NCBI RefSeq assembly: GCF_900155685.1
Contig: NZ_LT732548.1
Coordinates: forward strand, 4,004,226-4,068,225
From: Paenibacillus bouchesdurhonensis
GTDB taxonomy: Bacteria; Bacillota; Bacilli; Paenibacillales; Paenibacillaceae
Reading direction: 5' to 3'
DNA length: 64,000 nt
In this document: positions 57,891-64,000 of the stretch, one piece after another
Layout of the letters: every line of letters starts with the position of its first letter
Position numbering within the stretch: the first letter of the stretch is position 1
Notes under the pieces: generated by a model
Databases searched by the model: none
What the model was told of the DNA's origin: nothing
What the model saw: the letters and a program-made list of their open reading frames with translations, nothing else
Made by a program: the position numbers and the translations under genes

Positions 57891-58463
57891 ATGAGGATGG
57901 CTTTTATTCTGTTTGACAACATGACTACGCTCGATTTTGTTGGCTTCTATGAAGCTGTAACCTGGATGGGGATTTTAAACGTTAAAGAAAATGTGCGATG
58001 GGATTTTTGTTCCACGAAAGAAGAAATTAAAGACGACCGAGGATTAACTGTCAAAATAGATCATATATCCCCAGACCTGACGAACTATGATTTAATATTT
58101 GTCCCGGGAGGAATGTCTACAAGGCAGCTTAGGTATGATTCCGATTTTATTTCATGGATTCAAACAGCGCGAGAGGTAAAATACAAAGTGTCTGTGTGCA
58201 CAGGGGCTTTGATTTTGGGAGCAGCGGGGTTTTTAGAAGGCAAAAAGGCAACCACCAACCCCTACGCTTACGAACTGCTCCGCCCTTACTGCACTGAAGT
58301 CGTGAAGGAACGTTTCGTAAGGGATGGGAACCTATTCACAGGCGGCGGAGTGGCGGCTTCGATTGACTTGGGGCTATATGTTGTTGAATCTCTTACCAAC
58401 AAAGATGCAGCCCAGCGTATTCAAGACTTGATGGACTATCCCTACTATCCGTCAGCTAAATAG
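57891..58463 (+). CDS. DJ-1/PfpI-family protein
   Basis: 190 residues of the DJ-1/PfpI superfamily: MAFILFDNMTTLDFVGFYEAV, a nucleophilic-elbow Cys in SVCTGALILGAAGFL, and DLIFVPGG before it. The blocks are closest to the isonitrile-hydratase-like branch; glyoxalase III or amidase-type activity is also possible. The ATG at 57891 has AGGTG 6 nt upstream; the ATG at 57897 has AAAGGG and a GTG lies at 57882. The gene is under a ZTP riboswitch, pointing to a role when purine or folate one-carbon metabolism fails. Confidence 0.85.
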   Translation: MRMAFILFDNMTTLDFVGFYEAVTWMGILNVKENVRWDFCSTKEEIKDDRGLTVKIDHISPDLTNYDLIFVPGGMSTRQLRYDSDFISWIQTAREVKYKVSVCTGALILGAAGFLEGKKATTNPYAYELLRPYCTEVVKERFVRDGNLFTGGGVAASIDLGLYVVESLTNKDAAQRIQDLMDYPYYPSAK

Positions 58464-58493
58464 ATTCAAACCTGCTATTGATTTTCGATGGGA

Positions 58494-58886
58494 TTATTGG
58501 GAACGCTCTTTATTTTTCTCCATGACAGCAAAATAGTTTTCCTCGTCATCTGCAAAGTTAAATACTCTGCCGGTAGGCAGACTTACGATTTCCCCAACTG
58601 TAATATTTTTTCCAGATAAATCACTATGCAGTTCATCGAGGTTATCCGTGAAGAACATTAAAGACGGTGTTCCCAAGTTTACTCCCGGCGACATTTTAGC
58701 AACGAATTCCTTGTCATGGAGAATGATGCTTGTTTCAGCCTCCTTGGTTGGAGCAATTTCAATCCATCTCATTTGATCGTTATTCTCTTCAGAAATTATG
58801 CTAAAGCCTACCTTTTCCGTCCAAAAACGCACCGCCCTATCCTGATTATTCACATACAACATAATTTGTCCTACCTGACTCATCAT
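58494..58886 (-). CDS. VOC-family protein
   Basis: 130 residues in two modules: QVGQIMLYVNNQDRAVRFWTEKVGFSII...RWIEIAP and PSLMFFTDNLDELHSDLSGK...RVFNFADDEENYFAVME. This is the glyoxalase/bleomycin-resistance fold. The first His ligand is replaced by Gln (GQIML), so metal binding is uncertain. GGGAG precedes the double ATG. Its function is unknown; it is convergent with the DJ-1 gene. Confidence 0.8.
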   Translation of the reverse strand: MMSQVGQIMLYVNNQDRAVRFWTEKVGFSIISEENNDQMRWIEIAPTKEAETSIILHDKEFVAKMSPGVNLGTPSLMFFTDNLDELHSDLSGKNITVGEIVSLPTGRVFNFADDEENYFAVMEKNKERSQ

Positions 58887-59041
58887 ATATTGCTCACTCC
58901 CTTTACAGAATCTATTGCAAATTATTAGACAAACTCAAGAGTTGTCAGAAATTTCCCTTTAAATTCTAATAAAAAAGGCAATCCAATTCAAGCTGGAAAT
59001 CAATACTCACTTGCATTTCTTGTTATTATGTAATACATTAA

Positions 59042-59068
59042 TTGACGGGTCAATATTTGACCCCTCAA
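59042..59068 (+). promoter_or_regulatory. 27-bp palindromic operator upstream of marR-type gene
   Basis: TTGACGGGTCAA-TAT-TTGACCCCTCAA is an inverted repeat with one mismatch, 80 nt before the MarR-type start codon. It fits an autoregulatory operator. Confidence 0.6.
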
Positions 59069-59148
59069 TTAAACGAGCATTGCAAATGCAACACGCTGCT
59101 GGAGACAAAAGGCAGGCTCGTTGGTTACCGCACCCGGGAGGTTATTCA

Positions 59149-59577
59149 ATGAATTGCTCAGCTACAGATCAAGAGCGTATTTTGTTTCTGCTTAAAGATT
59201 TCTGCAATCAGATCGGCCCGAAGTTTGAACGTAGTGCCCAATTGAGTTTGTCCCGCTACGAGCTTTTGTATCAACTGTACCTGACGGACGAGATGAATCA
59301 GTCTACACTGCAAAAGTCGGTCAACATCGATAATGCAGCCGTTACGCGCCATTTGAAGCAGCTTGAAGCTCAAGGTATGGTGGCGAGACGCAGAAATCCA
59401 TCCGATCACCGTGAAACCTTTGTCAGCTTGACGAAGGAAGGACGGGAGCAAATTATTAGCTGCGGCACGGAAAAACGTAGTTTTACCCATCACATGTTCC
59501 AGGACTTCAGTTCGGAAGAACTTTATGCATTGACCGACATGCTGACTCGCATTCAGCAAAACATAAGCAAATATTAG
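59149..59577 (+). CDS. MarR-family regulator
   Basis: 142 residues with the winged-helix block LSRYELLYQLYLTDEMNQSTLQKSVNIDNAAVTRHLKQLEAQGMVARRRNPSDHRETFVSLTKEG. The ATG at 59149 has GGGAGG 7 nt upstream; the frame is open to 59011 without a ribosome site. It lies 24 nt before the nitroreductase gene and likely controls it through the palindrome at 59042. Confidence 0.9.
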   Translation: MNCSATDQERILFLLKDFCNQIGPKFERSAQLSLSRYELLYQLYLTDEMNQSTLQKSVNIDNAAVTRHLKQLEAQGMVARRRNPSDHRETFVSLTKEGREQIISCGTEKRSFTHHMFQDFSSEELYALTDMLTRIQQNISKY

Positions 59578-59601
59578 ATCTATAGGAGAGGAAGAATCCA
59601 A

Positions 59602-60237
59602 ATGAATACAACCCATACTAAAGATTTCAAAGAAATCGTATTAGGACGCCGTTCCGTAAAAAATTATGACCCAACCGTAAAAATCAGCCGCGAGGAAATG
59701 ACGGAGATTTTAGCCGAAGCAATGACCGCCCCATCTTCGATTAATATGCAGCCATGGCGCTTTGTCGTCATCGACACACCAGAGGGTAAAGCCAAAATGG
59801 CTGAACTGGCCATGTTCAATACGAATCAGGTCAACACTTCTGCGGCTGTTATCGCGGTCTTTGGCGATATGAACTGCATCGAAAATGCCGAAGAGATCTA
59901 TGGAAAATCTGTCGAGCTGGGTTATATGCCTGAAGACGTTAAGGAAAAGGTGCTCAGCTCCTTCAAACCAATGTATGAAAGTTTGCCGGAACAGAATATG
60001 CGGGACATTGTGCTCATTGATGCCAGTCTCGTATCGATGCAGCTTATGCTTGTTGCTCGTGCCCATGGCTACGATACCAACCCAATTGGGGGGTACGACA
60101 AGCAGAATATTGCCGAGGCCTTTGGGCTCGATCAGGAGCGCTATGTTCCGGTTATGATCATATCGATTGGCAAGGCTGCCACCGAAGGCCGCCCATCGTA
60201 CCGTTTGCCGGTTGAGGCTGTAGCCACCTGGAAATAA
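59602..60237 (+). CDS. Nitroreductase family protein
   Basis: 211 residues of the FMN nitroreductase fold: GRRSVKNYDPTVKISREEMTEIL, APSSINMQPWRFVVIDTPEGK and GYDTNPIGGYDKQNIAEAFGL, VPVMIISIGKA. It reduces nitro or quinone compounds with NAD(P)H. It shares a transcript with the upstream MarR regulator; a hairpin at 60254 follows. Confidence 0.92.
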   Translation: MNTTHTKDFKEIVLGRRSVKNYDPTVKISREEMTEILAEAMTAPSSINMQPWRFVVIDTPEGKAKMAELAMFNTNQVNTSAAVIAVFGDMNCIENAEEIYGKSVELGYMPEDVKEKVLSSFKPMYESLPEQNMRDIVLIDASLVSMQLMLVARAHGYDTNPIGGYDKQNIAEAFGLDQERYVPVMIISIGKAATEGRPSYRLPVEAVATWK

Positions 60238-60253
60238 TTTTTTTCACCCCAAT

Positions 60254-60280
60254 GAGAAGCCGTTCTGTGGACGGCTTCTC
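60254..60280. terminator. Hairpin between convergent genes
   Basis: GAGAAGCCGT and ACGGCTTCTC are perfect 10-bp arms. Without a good T tract on the plus strand; on the minus strand ATTGGGGTGAAAAAAA follows. Weak terminator. Confidence 0.5.
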
Positions 60281-61113
60281 TAGCACTCTAATGAGGTGAT
60301 CTTCTGGGCGCTGATTGTAGTCATCGCGTGTTTGTGAGGGATGCCGGAGGAGCTGCAATCGAAGACAATTTCCGAGCTCTCTTGAATAAGCCAGTCCTGG
60401 TAATACGCAAGCAGCTCGCCCGAGTACCACTTATACGCATTCGGTTCTTTCTCCGGAGGTGGCGCAATAAACGGCTTATTTACGAACACATTCAGGATAT
60501 GCATGCCTTTTTGATTTGTAAATCGTTTATAGTTGTCAAAAATCTCTTGGCGAAGCTCCGGTTTTATGTAATGCAAAACACCACTAGAAAAGACAATGTC
60601 AAAATGGCGATCTAAACGATAATCTAAAATATCCGCCTTAAATACGTTAACATGCACTCCGCTGTGATCTGCTAGTCTTTTTGTTTTCTCGATGCCGGCA
60701 TCCGAAACGTCGAATGCTGTGACCTCATATCCATTTCTTGCAAAGAACACGGCATCCTTGCCCTCCCCGCAGCCAATATCCAGCAATTTCAAGGGCTTCA
60801 CAGGCGGCATCCTCTGCAAAACCTGGTAGCATTCCTGGTTGGGTGCAGTCCCCCAGTAATAATCTTGCGTTTGATATGCTTCCTCATAAATCGTTATCGG
60901 TGTGTACTGTGAAGCGTACCCAAGAAGTTTATCGGTGCTTACTTCCAAGGTTCTTGAGAGCTGAGGCAATAACGAAATATCCGGCATGGTCTGAGCATTC
61001 TCCCATTTGGATACAGCTTGAAAGGAAAGACCAAGTATTTGTGCAAGCCCCTCTTGGGTCAGTCCCCTTTCTTTGCGATAGATCTTTATATTTCTTGCTA
61101 ATGTTTCTTTCAT
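60280..61113 (-). CDS. XRE regulator fused to a TehB-like methyltransferase
   Basis: 277 residues. Residues 1-65 are an XRE helix-turn-helix (NIKIYRKERGLTQEGLAQILGLSFQAVSKWENAQTMPDISLLPQLSRTLEVSTDKLLG). Residues 80-270 are a class I SAM methyltransferase (KLLDIGCGEGKDAVFFARNGYEVTAFDVSDAGI, VVFSSGVLHYI-like DIVFSSGVLHYIKPEL) close to TehB. One protein thus reads DNA and may methylate a small molecule. GAGGGG stands 9 nt before the ATG. Two palindromes upstream could be its operators. Confidence 0.88.
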   Translation of the reverse strand: MKETLARNIKIYRKERGLTQEGLAQILGLSFQAVSKWENAQTMPDISLLPQLSRTLEVSTDKLLGYASQYTPITIYEEAYQTQDYYWGTAPNQECYQVLQRMPPVKPLKLLDIGCGEGKDAVFFARNGYEVTAFDVSDAGIEKTKRLADHSGVHVNVFKADILDYRLDRHFDIVFSSGVLHYIKPELRQEIFDNYKRFTNQKGMHILNVFVNKPFIAPPPEKEPNAYKWYSGELLAYYQDWLIQESSEIVFDCSSSGIPHKHAMTTISAQKITSLEC

Positions 61114-61136
61114 TTTCTCACGCCCCTCTATGTAAC

Positions 61137-61151
61137 TCCAATTGTATTGGA
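61137..61151 (-). promoter_or_regulatory. Palindrome upstream of the XRE-methyltransferase gene
   Basis: TCCAAT-TGT-ATTGGA, a perfect inverted repeat 23 nt before the ATG, the usual place for an XRE operator. A second perfect repeat, CGTTCAACC-GCT-GGTTGAACG, lies at 61195-61215. Confidence 0.5.
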
Positions 61152-61194
61152 ATTGCTTGGAAGGGACAATAACTTCGTATTTGAATTTTTAAAT

Positions 61195-61215
61195 CGTTCA
61201 ACCGCTGGTTGAACG
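61195..61215. promoter_or_regulatory. Second palindrome in the same intergenic region
   Basis: CGTTCAACC and GGTTGAACG are perfect 9-bp arms around GCT, between the XRE-methyltransferase and ArsR-type genes. Confidence 0.5.
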
Positions 61216-61315
61216 CCTTGATTTACTTGGCAATAAAAACCCGAATTGTGTCTGATCGCCAGCCATTCAAGTCCCGCTCCTGCCCGCTACCCCATGAAAT
61301 TCTTTTTATTAATCA

Positions 61316-61344
61316 TTGACAATACATTGCGACTGGCTTAGAAT
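61316..61344 (+). promoter_or_regulatory. Promoter of the ArsR-type gene
   Basis: TTGACA (61316-61321), a 17-nt spacer and TAGAAT (61339-61344). Confidence 0.8.
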
Positions 61345-61358
61345 CTAATTTATCATTC

Positions 61359-61370
61359 ATCTAATTAGAT
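61359..61370 (+). promoter_or_regulatory. Palindromic operator of the ArsR-type gene
   Basis: ATCTAATTAGAT is a perfect 12-bp palindrome just past the likely start site and 33 nt before the start codon; binding here would block transcription. Confidence 0.55.
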
Positions 61371-61402
61371 ATTTGTTAAATTTCATATGGAGGTGTCTTG
61401 AC

Positions 61403-62002
61403 TTGCAGCTAGACAAGGTGGTGACCTACCATAAAGCACTCGCCGACCCTACTAGAATTCGCATGCTGATTTTACTTGCGGACGGCGAACGGAATGGACA
61501 AGAACTGGCTAAGAAACTGGGAGTAACTCCCGCTACCATTACTCACCATGCCGCAAAATTGCGGGAAGCCAGTTTGATTAACGAACGCCGGGATAAGAAC
61601 ACGATCTTTTTCTCGCTGAACCATTATTTTCTGAAAAATAGCGCTGACGCCTCGATCAATCTGATTCAACGTGCGTCTGAAGGAGGAACGAATATGTTCG
61701 ATGAGCAGCAACAACGCCTGAAGGAATCCGTCATTAAAAACTTTTTTACCGCTGACGGCCGCCTGAAGAGCATCCCTGCCCAACTAAAAAAGAAGCTGAT
61801 TGTGCTGGAGCATCTGGTATCCCGCTTGGAGATGGGGCATAAATATAGCGAACCGGAAATCAATGCGTTCATTAAGAACTATCACGAGGATTTTGCCACG
61901 ATTCGCAGGGAATTCATCATGCATCAATTCATGTTCAGAGAGAACGATATTTATGAATTGAACCCGCAGGAGATGTGGGCTAAGTGGGAGAACCTTTCAT
62001 AA
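61403..62002 (+). CDS. ArsR-type regulator with DUF2087 domain
   Basis: 199 residues. N-terminal winged helix (VVTYHKALADPTRIRMLILLADGERNGQELAKKLGVTPATITHHAAKLREASLINERRDKNTIFFSL) is ArsR-like; the C-terminal part (LIQRASEGG...IKNFFTADGRLKSIPAQLKKKLIVLEHLVSRLEMGHKYSEPEINAFIKNYHEDFATIRREFI) matches DUF2087. The TTG at 61403 has GGAGG 9 nt upstream. No ArsR Cys ligands are seen, so a metal ligand is not expected. It is alone; the target may be itself or a distant gene. Confidence 0.87.
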   Translation: MQLDKVVTYHKALADPTRIRMLILLADGERNGQELAKKLGVTPATITHHAAKLREASLINERRDKNTIFFSLNHYFLKNSADASINLIQRASEGGTNMFDEQQQRLKESVIKNFFTADGRLKSIPAQLKKKLIVLEHLVSRLEMGHKYSEPEINAFIKNYHEDFATIRREFIMHQFMFRENDIYELNPQEMWAKWENLS

Positions 62003-62166
62003 GTATCTCGGACTGTTCCGAATCCGTAAGCATGTTATCCATCGATAAAAGCAGCATTATTAAAGCGGGCGCATCAACAACATGCACCCGCTTTCTAATT
62101 GCTTCTGTAATCGGTACAACAGCTCCATGGTTGAACTGTTAGTTAATAAAGCCCTTCCTGCCCTAG

Positions 62167-63084
62167 TTACGGAAGCACATTCCCCGCTGCGCGGTAAATG
62201 CCGTACCATTCTTCCCGAGTCAGCTTGATGTCGGCGGCTTTGCAGCAATCCAGGATTCTCTCCAGGTTCATTGTACCTGTCACTGGCTGCATCTTTGCTG
62301 GATGACGAAGAAGCCACGCAATGGCGATTGTCGTGTTGGAAACCTCATATTTTTCCGCGATTTCATCGATTTTCTGATTCAGTTCCGGGAACTTCTCGCT
62401 GCCAAGAAATACACCTTCAAAGAAGCCGTATTGGAACGGCGACCATGGCTGGATCGTGATATCATTCAGCCGGCAATAGTCCAATATGCTCCCATCACGG
62501 TTCACTGCAGCCGAGTTCTCCATATTTACGTTAATTCCATTGGAAATCATATTTGCATTCGTGATGCTCAATTGCAGCTGATTGGCGACCAGCGGCTGTT
62601 TCACATGCTTCTTCAGAAGCTCGATCTGCATCGGATTTTGATTAGACACCCCGAAATGCCTTACCTTGCCGGAGCTCTCCAATTGATCGAAAGCTTCTGC
62701 GACCTCTTCCGGCTCTACCAAGGCATCTGGACGATGCAGTAGCAGCACGTCGAGATAATCCGTTCTCAATCTTTTCAGAATACCGTCCACCGAATTTAAT
62801 ATATGCTCCTTCGAGAAGTCAAACATGCCTTGGCGAATGCCGCACTTGGATTGCAGGATGATCTTCTCGCGCACGTCATCATTCATATGGATCGCATCGG
62901 CAAAAATCTCCTCGCATTTGCCTCCACCGTAAATATCCGCATGGTCAAAGAAATTTGCACCCGCTTCGAGCGAGGTCTGTACAAACTTCTCCGCCTCAGC
63001 TTGTCCCAGTGAATTAATGCGCATACAACCGACCGCAATCACCGGCACCTCCAAATTGCTAGTTCCAAGTTTCATCGTTCTCAT
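62167..63084 (-). CDS. Aldo/keto reductase (YdhF-like)
   Basis: 305 residues of the aldo/keto reductase barrel: Asp and Tyr in FFDHADIYGGGKCEE, Lys in ILQSKCGIR, His in LLHRPD, and the NADP-binding C-terminal loop. Blocks and length agree with YdhF (LTREEWYGIYRAAGNVLP at the end). It reduces an aldehyde or ketone. AAGGAGG precedes the ATG at 9 nt. It is divergent from a MerR gene with a MerR-type promoter between them. Confidence 0.88.
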   Translation of the reverse strand: MRTMKLGTSNLEVPVIAVGCMRINSLGQAEAEKFVQTSLEAGANFFDHADIYGGGKCEEIFADAIHMNDDVREKIILQSKCGIRQGMFDFSKEHILNSVDGILKRLRTDYLDVLLLHRPDALVEPEEVAEAFDQLESSGKVRHFGVSNQNPMQIELLKKHVKQPLVANQLQLSITNANMISNGINVNMENSAAVNRDGSILDYCRLNDITIQPWSPFQYGFFEGVFLGSEKFPELNQKIDEIAEKYEVSNTTIAIAWLLRHPAKMQPVTGTMNLERILDCCKAADIKLTREEWYGIYRAAGNVLP

Positions 63085-63141
63085 GATTCATATCCTCCTT
63101 GTCTAGATCTTTTGAATCATCTCCATGTATTGTACAATAGA

Positions 63142-63172
63142 ATTTTAAAGCTTAAAGTTAACTTCAAGTCAA
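63142..63172 (-). promoter_or_regulatory. MerR-type promoter and operator of the aldo/keto reductase
   Basis: On the minus strand TTGACT (63172-63167), a 19-nt spacer and TAAAAT (63147-63142). The spacer holds CTTAAAGTT-AACTTCAAG (63151-63168, one mismatch), a dyad. The 19-bp spacing is the hallmark of promoters that MerR-family activators remodel, and the MerR gene is next to it. Confidence 0.75.
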
Positions 63173-63216
63173 GAGTTGGCTGCTAATATTTGAAATCGTG
63201 GAAGGGAAGATGGCAG

Positions 63217-63591
63217 ATGAGCTATTCCATTAAACAAGTGTCTGAAAAAACCAAATTGCCTAGTCACACCCTGCGCTACTATGAAAAAGAAGGACTGCTG
63301 CCGTTCATAAAGCGAACGGAGGGCGGCATACGCCGTTTCTCCGACGATGATTTGGACTGGCTCGGATTAATTTGCTGCCTGAAGGAAACAGGCATGCCCA
63401 TAAAGCAAATCAAGGAATTCGTAGATTTAAGCGTGCTGGGCGCAGATACATTGGAGCAGCGCTGCGAGATGTTAGTCGAGCATAAAAAGAGCGTTGAAGA
63501 GGATATCAAAACGATGGAAAAGCATCTGCAAAAGGTGACTATGAAAATCAACCATTTCACCGCACAGTATGAAGAGCACGCTCGCCTTTGA
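63217..63591 (+). CDS. MerR-family regulator
   Basis: 124 residues: SIKQVSEKTKLPSHTLRYYEKEGLLPFIKRTEGGIRRFSDDDLDWLGLICCLKETGMPIKQIKEFVDL is the N-terminal MerR helix-turn-helix, followed by a coiled-coil dimerisation helix and a short C-terminus without Cys pairs. AAGGGAAG lies 7 nt before the ATG. It should activate the divergent aldo/keto reductase gene through the 19-bp spacer promoter. Confidence 0.9.
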   Translation: MSYSIKQVSEKTKLPSHTLRYYEKEGLLPFIKRTEGGIRRFSDDDLDWLGLICCLKETGMPIKQIKEFVDLSVLGADTLEQRCEMLVEHKKSVEEDIKTMEKHLQKVTMKINHFTAQYEEHARL

Positions 63592-64000
63592 TTTCTCGCA
63601 ATTAAGATAACCCGATGGAATAATTAATATGCTCAATCCGTGATGGCGAACCTTCGCTATCTCTTGTCATTAAGCAGGAGAAGCACCGCGTGGCGAAACT
63701 TCATTGCGAGCATGGAGCCCTGTTAAAAATCATAACAGGGCTTTTGCATTTTTTAGAAGCTTCATCCCCTACGACAATGGAGAGATTTTTCTCCCTCGAT
63801 CATACAAACCTCCCCCTTCATACAAATACATCTACCAATTACAATAATAGGTAAATAAAGACGAAGGAATCTTTTCTCGCAGAAAAATGTAAACGCTTAA
63901 ACACCTGCTTTTTTCGCCTTTCCTATTATGAACCTGATCTTGTTTTAAGAACATCTTCCCCCCCCCCCCATTGCCACCTTTATTTGGATGATTTGCTATT
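63592..64000. other. Gene-free 3' end of the window
   Basis: 409 nt without a gene I can support. It holds the terminator at 63716, a run of C residues near 63958-63971, and ATGTAAACGCTTAAAC at 63887-63902, which resembles a CcpA cre site with about one mismatch. The stretch could lead to a gene outside the window. Confidence 0.4.
63716..63748 (+). terminator. Terminator downstream of merR-type gene
   Basis: AGCCCTGTTA and TAACAGGGCT are perfect 10-bp arms, followed by TTTGCATTTTTT. It lies 125 nt after the MerR stop. Confidence 0.8.

Overview
The window looks like chromosomal DNA of an endospore-forming, low-GC Gram-positive bacterium of the Paenibacillus type. Support comes from spore coat proteins of the CotF family, a Spo0E-like phosphatase, strong AGGAGG ribosome sites with frequent TTG/GTG starts, two T-box leaders, an infC-rpmI-rplT operon with a rare ATT start, Fur- and Zur-like boxes, and pheS-pheT-zapA...mutS2 gene order as in Bacillus. 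No phage, insertion sequence, CRISPR array or rRNA operon is visible.

Layout. 0-6.3 kb (minus strand): an exported phosphodiester glycosidase cut by the window edge, a 5'-3' exonuclease, an ArsC/Spx-like protein, a pseudouridine synthase, a PduO-type adenosyltransferase, a Spo0E-like protein and an alaR-alaT-like regulator/aminotransferase pair. 6.4-10.9 kb: two small coat proteins, an FAD oxidoreductase, an MFS transporter, and a mutS2-linked set (DUF350 protein, 30-residue membrane peptide, zinc-ribbon protein). 10.9-20.2 kb: mutS2, a four-helix membrane protein, a stand-alone CuA-like lipoprotein, a ZapA protein with a very long coiled coil, pheT and pheS behind a T-box. 20-31.5 kb: ywbE, a glycine-zipper stress protein, two tRNA genes, a GGDEF/EAL protein, a DRE-TIM aldolase, feoAB with a Cys-rich partner behind a Fur-like box, a PAS histidine kinase and leuB. 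31.6-37 kb: a glycerol dehydrogenase gene between leuB and the ilvBNC cluster; ilvB has a Leu (CUC) T-box, and a structured spacer lies between ilvN and ilvC. 37-44 kb: a GNAT protein, a Gly/Tyr-rich protein, infC-rpmI-rplT, a GT2 glycosyltransferase, a PAP2 phosphatase, a UgtP-like glycosyltransferase and trmB. 44.4-53.4 kb: a four-gene mnmL-mnmM operon ending in 66-bp tandem repeats, a B12-binding radical SAM protein carrying five 11-residue repeats, recQ and rlmD.

53.4-64 kb is an accessory region. It holds gene remnants (MFS, AraC, Old Yellow Enzyme, a methyltransferase with a stop and an internal deletion) among small regulator/enzyme pairs: HxlR with a flavodoxin-fold oxidoreductase, MarR with a nitroreductase, MerR with an aldo/keto reductase, an ArsR-DUF2087 protein and an XRE-methyltransferase fusion. 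It also holds a ZinT zinc lipoprotein between two Zur-like boxes, and a ZTP (pfl-motif) riboswitch with its terminator in front of a DJ-1/PfpI-family gene.

The most unusual items are the ZTP riboswitch controlling a DJ-1/PfpI gene, the ZapA-coiled-coil protein, the CuA-like lipoprotein, the 11-residue repeat block in the radical SAM protein, the structured ilvN-ilvC spacer and the transcribed 66-bp repeats. No complete new multi-gene system could be shown from sequence alone.
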